From positions 1 through 43,575 of the forward strand of contig ONJB01000025.1 of assembly GCA_900318015.1 (NCBI GenBank): a DNA stretch of 43,575 bases, read 5' to 3'. A model generated the notes under the pieces. The model was not told where the DNA came from. It saw only the letters and a list, made by a program, of their open reading frames with translations, and ran no database searches. Positions 1 to 8,369 of the stretch are shown here, piece by piece; positions within the stretch are counted from its first letter, which is position 1; every line of letters begins with the position of its first letter. Source of the stretch: an uncultured Bacteroidales bacterium (GTDB taxonomy: Bacteria > Bacteroidota > Bacteroidia > Bacteroidales > UBA932). The translations under genes and the position numbers were made by a program.

Positions 1-1
1 C

Positions 2-1874
<1,873 letters not shown>

Positions 1875-1905
1875 AACGAAAATTAACAATTTAGCTTTTC
1901 AAGAC

Positions 1906-2889
1906 ATGACTACTGGAAACGTTCGTCCCGCCGACATGGAGCGGATCACGACCCCCGCGCTGGCCAAGAAATTCATCGATGAACAAGTCAAGGAACTGCG
2001 TGCGCAGATCGGCGACAAGAAGGTCCTCCTCGCCCTTTCCGGCGGCGTGGATTCCTCCGTCGTCGCGGCGCTCCTCATCAAGGCCGTGGGCAAGCAGCTG
2101 GTTTCCGTCCATGTGAACCATGGACTTCTCCGCAAGGGCGAGCCCGAGCAGGTGGTGCGCGTGTTCCGCGACGAGCTCGACGCCAACCTCGTGTATGTGG
2201 ACGCTGTCGACCGCTTCCTGGACAAGCTGGCCGGCGTCGCCGACCCCGAGCAGAAGCGCAAGATCATCGGTGCGGAATTCATCCGCGTGTTCGAGGAGGA
2301 AGCCCGCAAGCTGGACGGCATCAGCTTCCTGGCCCAGGGTACCATCTACCCGGACATCGTGGAATCCGGCCCCGTCAAGTCCCACCACAATGTGGGCGGT
2401 CTCCCCGAAGACCTCCAGTTCGAACTCGTGGAGCCCATCAAGCTCCTCTTCAAGGACGAGGTCCGCGTCGTCGGCAAGGAGCTGGGTCTCCCCGACAACA
2501 TGGTCTTCCGTCAGCCGTTCCCCGGCCCCGGCCTGGGTGTCCGCTGCACCGGCGCCATCACGCGCGACCGGCTGGAGGCCCTGCGCGAGAGTGACGCCAT
2601 CCTGCGCGAAGAGTTCGCGAAGAACGGCCTGGAAGGCAAGGTCTGGCAGTACTTCACCATTGTCCCCGACTACAAGTCCACGGGCGTCAAGGACAACAAG
2701 CGCAGTTGGGACTGGCCGGTCATCATCCGTGCCGTCAACACCCGCGACGCGATGACCGCCACCATCGAGGAGATCCCTTACGAGCTCCTGCACCACATCA
2801 CGAAGCGCATCATCACGGAGGTTCCGGGTGTGAACCGCGTGCTGTACGACCTCACCCCGAAGCCCACGGGCACCATCGAGTGGGAATAG
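1906..2889 (+). CDS. GMP synthase-like protein lacking the glutaminase domain
   Basis: This 327-residue protein is a stand-alone GMP synthetase: the ATP pyrophosphatase domain (P-loop LALSGGVDSSVV, residues ~42-53) followed by the GuaA dimerisation domain ending in PTGTIEWE. There is no amidotransferase domain. The N-terminus (MTTGNVRPADMERITTPALAKKF) is short, so this is not an obvious truncation. The active-site region SHHNVGGLP is intact. Its C-terminal part (VWQYFTIVPDYKSTG) differs clearly from the neighbouring full-length GuaA, so this is an old paralogue rather than a recent copy. Archaea have a split GuaAa/GuaAb enzyme of this type. Here the protein might use free ammonia, borrow the neighbour's glutaminase, or aminate a different substrate. 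The domain call is secure; the role is inferred. Confidence 0.88.
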   Translation: MTTGNVRPADMERITTPALAKKFIDEQVKELRAQIGDKKVLLALSGGVDSSVVAALLIKAVGKQLVSVHVNHGLLRKGEPEQVVRVFRDELDANLVYVDAVDRFLDKLAGVADPEQKRKIIGAEFIRVFEEEARKLDGISFLAQGTIYPDIVESGPVKSHHNVGGLPEDLQFELVEPIKLLFKDEVRVVGKELGLPDNMVFRQPFPGPGLGVRCTGAITRDRLEALRESDAILREEFAKNGLEGKVWQYFTIVPDYKSTGVKDNKRSWDWPVIIRAVNTRDAMTATIEEIPYELLHHITKRIITEVPGVNRVLYDLTPKPTGTIEWE

Positions 2890-2927
2890 ACCCTTGGAAA
2901 CGCGCAGAGAATACGAGAGACCGGAGT

Positions 2928-2971
2928 GCCGGGTAAGCAAGGTGGCCCTGGAGGCGACCCTGCTTACCGGC
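2928..2971 (+). other. Imperfect hairpin downstream of the guaA-like gene
   Basis: The arms GCCGG(G)TAAGCA and TGCTTACCGGC surround a ~20-base loop, 38 bp after the stop of the guaA-like gene. The stem has one bulged G. No U-tract follows directly, though T-runs occur at 3024-3031 and 3046-3053. It could be a structured 3' UTR or a small RNA. The 224-bp gap before the tRNA holds no convincing gene. Confidence 0.4.
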
Positions 2972-3063
2972 TCTACCGACCCGCTTCCGATCGATCCCTT
3001 CGACCCGGATCTGGGTTGACGGCATCTTTTTTTCCGCACGGCCGCTTTTTTTTCGAAAACGGC

Positions 3064-3093
3064 TTGCACATTCGGAAAAAAGTAGTACCTTTG
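3064..3093 (+). promoter_or_regulatory. Bacteroidetes-type promoter for tRNA-Gln
   Basis: TTG at 3064-3066 and TACCTTTG at 3086-3093 (consensus TAnnTTTG) are separated by 19 bp, which fits the Bacteroidetes sigma-70 spacing. The tRNA starts 20 bp downstream. Confidence 0.7.
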
Positions 3094-3113
3094 CAGTCCC
3101 GATTTCGGGATAT

Positions 3114-3184
3114 TGAGATATGGTGTAATGGTAGCACTACAGATTCTGGCTCTGTCAGTGAGGGTTCGAGTCCTTCTATCTCAA
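3114..3184 (+). tRNA. tRNA-Gln (anticodon CTG)
   Basis: A full cloverleaf can be folded by hand. The acceptor is TGAGATA/TATCTCA. The D-arm contains AATGGTAG. The anticodon stem ACAGA/TCTGT has loop TTCTGGC, giving anticodon CTG. The T-stem is GAGGG/CCTTC with loop TTCGAGT. The discriminator is A and CCA is not encoded. A perfect hairpin with a T-tail lies just downstream. Confidence 0.93.
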
Positions 3185-3187
3185 CTG

Positions 3188-3219
3188 AAAATCAGCCTTC
3201 GTCAAGCTGATTTTTATTT
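3188..3219 (+). terminator. Rho-independent terminator after tRNA-Gln
   Basis: A perfect 9-bp stem AAAATCAGC (3188-3196) / GCTGATTTT (3206-3214) is followed by TATTTT. It sits between the two tRNA genes, so it may end or attenuate tRNA-Gln transcription before tRNA-Met. Confidence 0.75.
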
Positions 3220-3231
3220 TGAAAAAACGAC

Positions 3232-3305
3232 GGCGGGGTAGCTCAGCTGGTTAGAGCGTCGGATTCATAATCCGGAGGTCGTGGGATCGTGACCCACTCC
3301 CGCTA
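3232..3305 (+). tRNA. tRNA with anticodon CAT (elongator Met, or Ile2)
   Basis: The cloverleaf has acceptor GGCGGGG/TCCCGCT (G-T wobbles at both ends), D-stem GCTC/GAGC, and anticodon stem TCGGA/TCCGG with loop TTCATAA, so the anticodon is CAT. The T-stem is GTGGG/CCCAC. The anticodon stem lacks the three consecutive G-C pairs of initiator tRNA, so elongator tRNA-Met is likely; a lysidine-modified tRNA-Ile cannot be ruled out. The T-loop reads ATCGTGA instead of the usual TTCRANY, swapping the bases at positions 54 and 58. Confidence 0.88.
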
Positions 3306-3338
3306 CCCGCTTGCACCTGAAACAACCTCACTATATAC

Positions 3339-3366
3339 CCGGCGCTTTTCAGCGGCGGATTTTTTA
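3339..3366 (+). terminator. Probable terminator after tRNA-Met
   Basis: The stem CCGGCGC (3339-3345) / GCGGCGG (3352-3358) has six of seven pairs and a loop TTTTCA. It is followed by ATTTTTTA. Confidence 0.65.
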
Positions 3367-3769
3367 TTGTCTATCAAGAGATTTGTGACCATATATGCGA
3401 CCAGTAATGTGTGACCAAATAAATGGTCGCATTTTATGACACCACGGTGTTGTCTCGTGTACACTGCTGATGCGTACACGTAAATGTATCCCCAAAGGCG
3501 AATTCTTGTACGCATCTCACGACAATTGGGGGTTCGTGTGAGATTGGTGCGAGATGCGTACAAAGAACAAGGCTTGGAGTGCTTTCCAGTTGTACGCTTC
3601 GTCAACTCTGCCGGACAAATCCACCTCGAGGAAGCTAGACTTGCGCTGATACCGGCTTTGATGAGTATGAGATTGTGAAGTAACGCTATTTGAGAAAGGG
3701 CTAATGCCCTTTTTCTTATCGGCCAATTGACTTATCTTTACATCGAGGAAAGATAAGTTTGAACGGAAC
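3367..3769. repeat. Gene-poor, AT-richer stretch with a series of inverted repeats
   Basis: No convincing gene is present. The perfect inverted repeats are ATGCGACCA (3395-3403) with TGGTCGCAT (3424-3432); CGTGTAC (3456-3462) with GTACACG (3474-3480); TTGTACGCATCTC (3506-3518) with GAGATGCGTACAA (3551-3563); AAAGGGC (3695-3701) with GCCCTTT (3706-3712); and ACTTATCTTT (3730-3739) with AAAGATAAGT (3749-3758). TGTGACCA also occurs twice as a direct repeat (from 3384 and 3410). The base composition is visibly lower in GC than the flanks. A 64-codon open frame at 3484-3678 crosses the largest repeat and resembles nothing I recognise. The position beside tRNA genes suggests a decayed integration site, but no integrase or duplicated tRNA end is visible. 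Confidence 0.55.
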
Positions 3770-3800
3770 AAAAAACTCCCGGGCCGTGAGGCTCGGGAGT
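3770..3800 (-). terminator. Terminator of the fimbrillin-like lipoprotein gene
   Basis: An 11-bp stem (ACTCCCGGGCC / GGCTCGGGAGT, one G-T wobble, loop GTGA) is followed on the minus strand by a run of six T. It lies 8 bp beyond the stop of the minus-strand lipoprotein gene. Confidence 0.85.
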
Positions 3801-3807
3801 AAGTGTT

Positions 3808-5562
3808 TTAGAAGGCGAGGAAGGGACGGACTTTCGCGGGATAGTCATTGCCGTTGAAGGGGAAATTCGTCGATGTCTTAGATTCCGGTTTAGGTTTGAT
3901 AGTAGAGTATAGATGGTCTCCACTTCCCTCCACTGAGCCCAGATTCATCCGAAAAGCCTTATCGTCATTGTACTCGGAGCTGGTCCAATAATTGTCGGAA
4001 ATGTTTTGTTGTTCGGAAGGCATTCCGAAACGGTCGTAGGTGAATTCATAATCCTTGTGGAAGTCCTCATACAATTTCGACAGCCGGTCATTCAGGGATT
4101 TGACCAGAAGATTGTTCGGGTTTCCGTCATTGCTCATGACTAATACACGTATCAGATCGCCTAGGTTTCCTCCTTCATTCAACCAATTCTTTCCATTATT
4201 GTTCGTCCACTGATCCATATGGTCTGCCCTGCCGAAGCCGTCTTTGCTGATGGTGTACATCCATTGTCCAATGGAGGGAAGGAACCAGCCCGTAGTGACT
4301 TTTTTGGTCTTGGTGACCCCATTTTCAGTAACCTCTTTTTCCTGAACGACAGGAACGTTATAGGCTTTCGCTATGGATGCGGCCGTCGTTTCGCTCAGCG
4401 TAGTGGTGATGCTGTTAGTATTCTTATAACCACTCAAATTGTCGGCCGCGATTGTCCCTCGAGGTGTAGTAACGTAGTTATCGGTACAATGCTGTCTGAT
4501 CGTTGTACTCCATTTAACCCTCTCTGCGGCATTGTGCAGCGCCATCACCAGGCCGTGACCGAAATCATCGCCGTCCGCTTCGGTAATGGCATCGTCAATG
4601 GCTTTCTTGGCCGGGTCGGAAAAGTTGTGGTTGACATATACGATAATTCCTACGATCTGAGCGCTTCCTTCGGGGTGGTTCATGCGGCCATAGGTACCGT
4701 CGCTCCAGAAGGGGTCGCCCAATTGGGGTCCATAGGTGATATCGCGGGTAATCGTGTATTGTGTGTTGCGGGTCAACGTCGTGTTATGGTTTTTGAAGGA
4801 AATTTCCCGGTCTGCGACGGTAAGGGAGAAATCAGCCAGAGACTGTCCACCAGGAACGACGGCGATGAAATTCACCGTGTAGTCATGACCATCTTCTTCG
4901 ACACGGACGAAGGGCACATCGGCAAAAGCCTCGAACTGGGAAGTCCGCAGATCCACCTTCGCGTCGCCACCTTGGCCCACTTCATGGGTTCCGTCGAACT
5001 TGAAGGTGATGGCAAACTGCATGAATGCCGCTTGCTGCAGAAGAGTTCCCGCATGGTCGCCAAATGGAACTCGCGTAGTAAACTTACTATAATTCTCGAC
5101 GGCATGCCGCAACAGCGTCATTCCTTCGGGGGCCCCAGTCGGAATCTTGCCGACCAGCGCCTTGGCATACGTGGTCGTATCCGCATTACCGGCATGAATG
5201 AGCGTGATTTCCAATTGCGTGTTATCGGCTGGAGCATCTTTGCTCGTCAAATAGGAGAGGGTGCCGGACCATTCGGTACCATTCTGGGTTAATTCGCCCT
5301 CGATATCCGTACGGTCGCCTAATCCCTTGACCTTCAGGATGTCATCCGGATGGAATGTATAGGCGTTTCCCTCATAAGTCACTCTCGTGGACTCCGTGCC
5401 CACTTTCAAGCTATAAGGTATCGTCGTCCTTTCCGGGACGATTTCCGGTTCCTGCGTATCTGGAGGAGTGATCTCTTCCAGGGCAGGTGCATGGCAGGCT
5501 GTCAGCAGAAGGAGAGCAGCGGCGCAGACTGAAAAGAGCCTGTTCATCGTTTGCATTGTCAT
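3808..5562 (-). CDS. Large surface lipoprotein, fimbrillin-like with C-terminal FSMP-like region
   Basis: This is a 584-residue predicted lipoprotein with signal peptide and lipobox LLLTAC (Cys23), so it should be exported and lipidated. Two in-frame Met codons just downstream (residues 3 and 6) are alternative starts. The N-terminal half resembles the beta-sandwich layout of Bacteroidales fimbrillin-like proteins. The C-terminal third (GWFLPSIGQW, later YWTSSEYN and AKVRPFLAF) matches the pattern of the Fibrobacter major-paralogous/DUF1566-type domains common at the ends of Bacteroidales surface proteins. GC content is clearly lower than in the flanking genes, and the gene sits beside the repeat-rich tRNA-adjacent stretch, which suggests later acquisition. 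A 54-codon gene ends 17 bp upstream and is probably co-transcribed. The ligand or assembly role is unknown. Confidence 0.82.
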   Translation of the reverse strand: MTMQTMNRLFSVCAAALLLLTACHAPALEEITPPDTQEPEIVPERTTIPYSLKVGTESTRVTYEGNAYTFHPDDILKVKGLGDRTDIEGELTQNGTEWSGTLSYLTSKDAPADNTQLEITLIHAGNADTTTYAKALVGKIPTGAPEGMTLLRHAVENYSKFTTRVPFGDHAGTLLQQAAFMQFAITFKFDGTHEVGQGGDAKVDLRTSQFEAFADVPFVRVEEDGHDYTVNFIAVVPGGQSLADFSLTVADREISFKNHNTTLTRNTQYTITRDITYGPQLGDPFWSDGTYGRMNHPEGSAQIVGIIVYVNHNFSDPAKKAIDDAITEADGDDFGHGLVMALHNAAERVKWSTTIRQHCTDNYVTTPRGTIAADNLSGYKNTNSITTTLSETTAASIAKAYNVPVVQEKEVTENGVTKTKKVTTGWFLPSIGQWMYTISKDGFGRADHMDQWTNNNGKNWLNEGGNLGDLIRVLVMSNDGNPNNLLVKSLNDRLSKLYEDFHKDYEFTYDRFGMPSEQQNISDNYWTSSEYNDDKAFRMNLGSVEGSGDHLYSTIKPKPESKTSTNFPFNGNDYPAKVRPFLAF

Positions 5563-5579
5563 GGTCTGGGTTCTCCTTA

Positions 5580-5744
5580 TTACTCGAGTTCGTGCCCGTC
5601 TTGCAATCCTCCGCTCTCCAGATTGTAGGACCCGTGATAATCTACCCGCGTTTGCGAGTCGGTCAAGAAATTGCGTTCGACTCGAAATACAAGGACCTCG
5701 GACTCCGGAGCCTCGTAGGTCTTGCCTGATTTACTGGAAACCAT
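5580..5744 (-). CDS. 54-residue protein co-transcribed with the surface lipoprotein
   Basis: The frame extends upstream to 5804, but the ATG at 5744 is the better start. It gives MVSSKSGKTYEAPESEVLVFRVE and lies downstream of a good promoter, which the longer start would overlap. There is no signal peptide or membrane segment. The core (YEAPESEVLVFRVERNFL) resembles the short 'YxAPExEVxEVxVE' proteins that I recall beside fimbrillin-like lipoproteins in Bacteroidales; their function is unknown. It ends 17 bp before the lipoprotein start, so the two form a short operon. Confidence 0.65.
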   Translation of the reverse strand: MVSSKSGKTYEAPESEVLVFRVERNFLTDSQTRVDYHGSYNLESGGLQDGHELE

Positions 5745-5773
5745 ATTATTAAATATTTTGATTACCAAGGGCT

Positions 5774-5804
5774 CAAATTTACGGGCAATTCCGCGAAATA
5801 CCAA
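5774..5804 (-). promoter_or_regulatory. Promoter of the small gene/lipoprotein operon
   Basis: On the minus strand, TTG (5804-5802) and TAAATTTG (5781-5774, consensus TAnnTTTG) are 20 bp apart. The start codon at 5744 is about 30 bp downstream. Confidence 0.7.
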
Positions 5805-5852
5805 GCTTTTTGCCTGAAAATCAACGGGGATGCAATCTGTCCAGGGGCTTTC

Positions 5853-5883
5853 TTTGTTTTTGGAAAAAAGTTTCCTATCTTGC
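5853..5883 (+). promoter_or_regulatory. Promoter of the GlsB-family gene
   Basis: TTTG at 5853-5856 and TATCTTGC at 5876-5883 (TAnnTTTG-like) are 19 bp apart. The ATG at 5907 is 23 bp downstream, which supports that start over the upstream GTG/ATG-like codons at 5880. Confidence 0.6.
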
Positions 5884-5906
5884 GGAACGAACTAATAATC
5901 AATGCC

Positions 5907-6164
5907 ATGAACATCCTCATTACCCTGCTCTTCGGAGCCATTGCCGGCTGGCTGGCCGGGTTCTTCGTGATCAAGGAGAAAGGCGGACTCATCTGGAACA
6001 TCATCATCGGCCTGCTCGGCGGTGTCGTCGGCGGCTGGCTGCTGGGCAAGATTGGCGCGACCGGTTCCTTCTGGTCCATGTGGTATGGCCAGATCGTCAG
6101 CGCCGTCATCGGCGCCGTGGTCCTGATCTTGGTCTGGCGCCTGATCAAGAAGATCCTGAAGTAG
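5907..6164 (+). CDS. GlsB/YeaQ/YmgE family small membrane protein
   Basis: This 85-residue, very hydrophobic protein has three predicted membrane segments with the Gly-rich pattern of the family (FGAIAGWLAGFF, IIIGLLGGVVGGWLLG, then VSAVIGAVVLILVWRLI) and a basic C-terminus. The family is associated with general and acid stress in enterobacteria, but its molecular function is not established. I chose the ATG at 5907 because the longer frame from 5880 would begin on the promoter -7 element. It is monocistronic and converges on the serine hydrolase gene 24 bp away. Confidence 0.88.
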   Translation: MNILITLLFGAIAGWLAGFFVIKEKGGLIWNIIIGLLGGVVGGWLLGKIGATGSFWSMWYGQIVSAVIGAVVLILVWRLIKKILK

Positions 6165-6188
6165 GGGATTTCCCGAAATAACGGCCGG

Positions 6189-7511
6189 CTACAGCTGGTC
6201 GATGATGTCTCTCACGAGGGCGTTCCAGTCGACAACCCGGTTGGGTTTCGGGGAATAGCCCAGGACCACTACGACGAGGTCCTTGGAGGGAATGATGAAG
6301 ATTTCCTGGCCGTCGTGGCCCTGGCAGTTGAACATGTCCTCGGGGATGTCCGGCCAGAATTTGTCCTTGTTCAGCCAGAAGAATGAGCCGTAGCCGTCCT
6401 TGCTGTCGGAGGCCGGGGTGACGGTATAGTCCACCCAGCCTTCGGGGAGGATGCGCTGCCCCTGGAAGACACCGTCGTCCAGGTACAGCTGCCCGAGGCT
6501 GGCGAATTCGCGGGCGGTGATGTACAGGTAGGACGAGCCCACCGGCGTACCGCTCATGTCCGGCTCGAAAACCGGATTGTGGATTCCCAGCGGGGCGAAG
6601 AGCCGCTCGCGGTAATAGGTGAGGAACTCCTTGTCCGAGGCGAATTTGCCGCGCAGGTAGCGCATGACGATGTTCGTGCTGCCGCTGGAGTAGTACCAGA
6701 AAGTGCCGGGCTTGTGCTCGAGGGGTTTGTCGAGGGCGTACAGGCCCATGTCCTTTTCCCGGTGCAGCATCAGGTTCACGTCGGACCGGTTGCCGTAGTC
6801 CTCGTTCCACTCGAGACCGCTCTGCATCTGCATCAAGTCGTTGAGCGTGATGGTTGCGCGCTCGTCTCCCTGCCACTCGGGAATGCCCGTCGGGGCGTAG
6901 ATGTCCACCATCCCGTCACCGGACATGATGCCCGCCAGGGCGTTCGTGAAGCTCTTGGCCATGCTCCAGCTCAGGAGCCGGGTGCGGGCGGTGATGCCTT
7001 CGCGGTACCGCTCGGCAACCACCTTGCCCTCGTGCAGGACGACGAAGGCGAAGGGCGTTCCGTTGTAAGCATGGTCATCGACCAGGGCCTTGGCGATGGG
7101 CGCGAGCCGCTCCGTGAGGGCGGAGTCGCCGGGTGCCAGGAAGTCCGGGCCTTCGGCCTCGGGGGCGAGGGGATACTTCTCCGCCTGCAGCGCGGCGGCT
7201 TTCTTGCCGCGGAGCAGCGTGACGCCGTATCCGTCCCGGTAGGCGGCGACGGACTTGCCCCACAGGAACCGGCTCGTCACCGTCTTGTTCTCGAAGTCCA
7301 CCTTGTTGCGGGTGAACTTGATGAAGGAGAAGTGGAGGTCGAGGGCCTCCACGTCCGCGGGTTCCCGCCCGGAGACGAAAACGTCCGACGCAAGGTTCTT
7401 GGCCGCATAGCCCGTGATGATGGGCAGCAGGGAATTCAGGTAGAGGCAGCCGCCGAGGAGGGCGGCCACGAGCACCGCAAGGACGATGCGAAGGATCGTT
7501 TTCTTCTTCAT
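6189..7511 (-). CDS. Serine hydrolase of the beta-lactamase/penicillin-binding class C family
   Basis: This 440-residue envelope enzyme has an N-terminal hydrophobic anchor (residues ~7-30). An LGGC at 19-22 could act as a lipobox. The catalytic motifs are Ser183-Met-Ala-Lys186 (SxxK), YSSGSTN at 274-280 (Tyr plus Asn) and His399-Asp-Gly401 in the KTG/HxG position. It belongs to the 'beta-lactamase domain' family, whose members act as D-amino-acid peptidases, esterases or amidases. Antibiotic resistance should not be assumed. It is the last gene of a probable minus-strand operon, 34 bp after nagB, in a group handling amino sugars and phosphodiesters. Substrate unknown. Confidence 0.86.
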   Translation of the reverse strand: MKKKTILRIVLAVLVAALLGGCLYLNSLLPIITGYAAKNLASDVFVSGREPADVEALDLHFSFIKFTRNKVDFENKTVTSRFLWGKSVAAYRDGYGVTLLRGKKAAALQAEKYPLAPEAEGPDFLAPGDSALTERLAPIAKALVDDHAYNGTPFAFVVLHEGKVVAERYREGITARTRLLSWSMAKSFTNALAGIMSGDGMVDIYAPTGIPEWQGDERATITLNDLMQMQSGLEWNEDYGNRSDVNLMLHREKDMGLYALDKPLEHKPGTFWYYSSGSTNIVMRYLRGKFASDKEFLTYYRERLFAPLGIHNPVFEPDMSGTPVGSSYLYITAREFASLGQLYLDDGVFQGQRILPEGWVDYTVTPASDSKDGYGSFFWLNKDKFWPDIPEDMFNCQGHDGQEIFIIPSKDLVVVVLGYSPKPNRVVDWNALVRDIIDQL

Positions 7512-7545
7512 ACTATCTCCGAACAGGTTTGATCAGGTTGGTCCT

Positions 7546-8340
7546 TTACCGGTTTTCCGCGGCCTCGACGGCCTTGAAGTAGCGGTAGCTGTTCACCTTC
7601 ACCTCGCCGATGGACGCCTCGTCACAGACGATGGTGCCGGCGGGATGGTTCTGCAGGCCGCTGAGGGTGCAGTAGTGGGACATCGGCCCCTCGATGGCGT
7701 CCTTCAGGGCGCGCGCCTTCTTGGAACCGAAGGCCAGGATGACGACCTCCTTGGAGGACAGGACGGTGGCGACGCCCACGGTAAGCGCCTGGGCGGGAAC
7801 GGCCTCCGGATCGCCGTCGAAGAAACGGGCGTTGACCTCGCGGGTATCCTGGGTGAGCGTCACGACGCGGGTGCGGGAGCTGAGGGAGGAGAAAGGCTCG
7901 TTGAAGGCGATGTGCCCGTCTTCGCCCACACCGCCGAGGAACAGGTCGAAACCGCCGGCGTCGACGATGGCCTGCTCATAGGCCGCGCACTCGGCCTCCG
8001 GATCGGGGGCGTTGCCGTCCAGGATGTGGATGTTCTCCGCCGGCTCGTCGATCTCGTCGAACAGGTAGCGGTGCATGAAGGAGTGGTAGCTCTCCGGATG
8101 GTCCACAGGAAGCCCCACGTATTCGTCCATGTTGAAGGAGATCACGTTCTTGAAGGAGACCTCGCCGGCCTTGACCATACGGATGAGTTCGGCATAGGTG
8201 TCGATCGGGGTGGAGCCGGTGCAGAGGCCTAGGACGAAAGGCTTGTCGGAGACTTTGGCCTTCTCGTTGATCTTGGCGGCGATGTAGTGCGCCGCCCAGA
8301 GGGAGCCTTGCTTCGCGTTGTCGCGGATGATGACTTTCAT
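7546..8340 (-). CDS. nagB: Glucosamine-6-phosphate deaminase
   Basis: This cytoplasmic enzyme converts glucosamine-6-phosphate to fructose-6-phosphate and ammonia, the committed step of amino-sugar catabolism. At 264 residues it aligns with E. coli NagB almost without gaps. The catalytic residues fall at the same numbers: Asp72 (NMDEY), Asp141, His143 and Glu148 (GEDGHIAFNEP). The substrate loop CTGSTP is at 40-45. It lies 29 bp downstream of a NagB-PIG-L fusion gene on the same strand, so the operon encodes one canonical and one divergent deaminase domain. The two GH20 genes elsewhere in the window could supply N-acetylglucosamine. Confidence 0.96.
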   Translation of the reverse strand: MKVIIRDNAKQGSLWAAHYIAAKINEKAKVSDKPFVLGLCTGSTPIDTYAELIRMVKAGEVSFKNVISFNMDEYVGLPVDHPESYHSFMHRYLFDEIDEPAENIHILDGNAPDPEAECAAYEQAIVDAGGFDLFLGGVGEDGHIAFNEPFSSLSSRTRVVTLTQDTREVNARFFDGDPEAVPAQALTVGVATVLSSKEVVILAFGSKKARALKDAIEGPMSHYCTLSGLQNHPAGTIVCDEASIGEVKVNSYRYFKAVEAAENR

Positions 8341-8369
8341 GATGTCAAGTAAGTTAAATATACACTAAA

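Noticed and set aside
3232-3305. Initiator tRNA-Met
   Set aside because: The anticodon stem lacks the three G-C pairs typical of bacterial initiator tRNA.
3303-3605. 100-codon minus-strand open frame next to tRNA-Met
   Set aside because: It overlaps the tRNA end, a terminator and three inverted repeats, with no domain visible.
3484-3678. 64-codon open frame in the repeat-rich stretch
   Set aside because: It runs through the 13-bp inverted repeat, has no promoter or family resemblance, and could occur by chance; left as part of the repeat region.
6189-7511. Antibiotic-resistance beta-lactamase
   Set aside because: The SxxK family is broad and most such membrane-anchored members are not resistance enzymes; nothing in the context supports that role.
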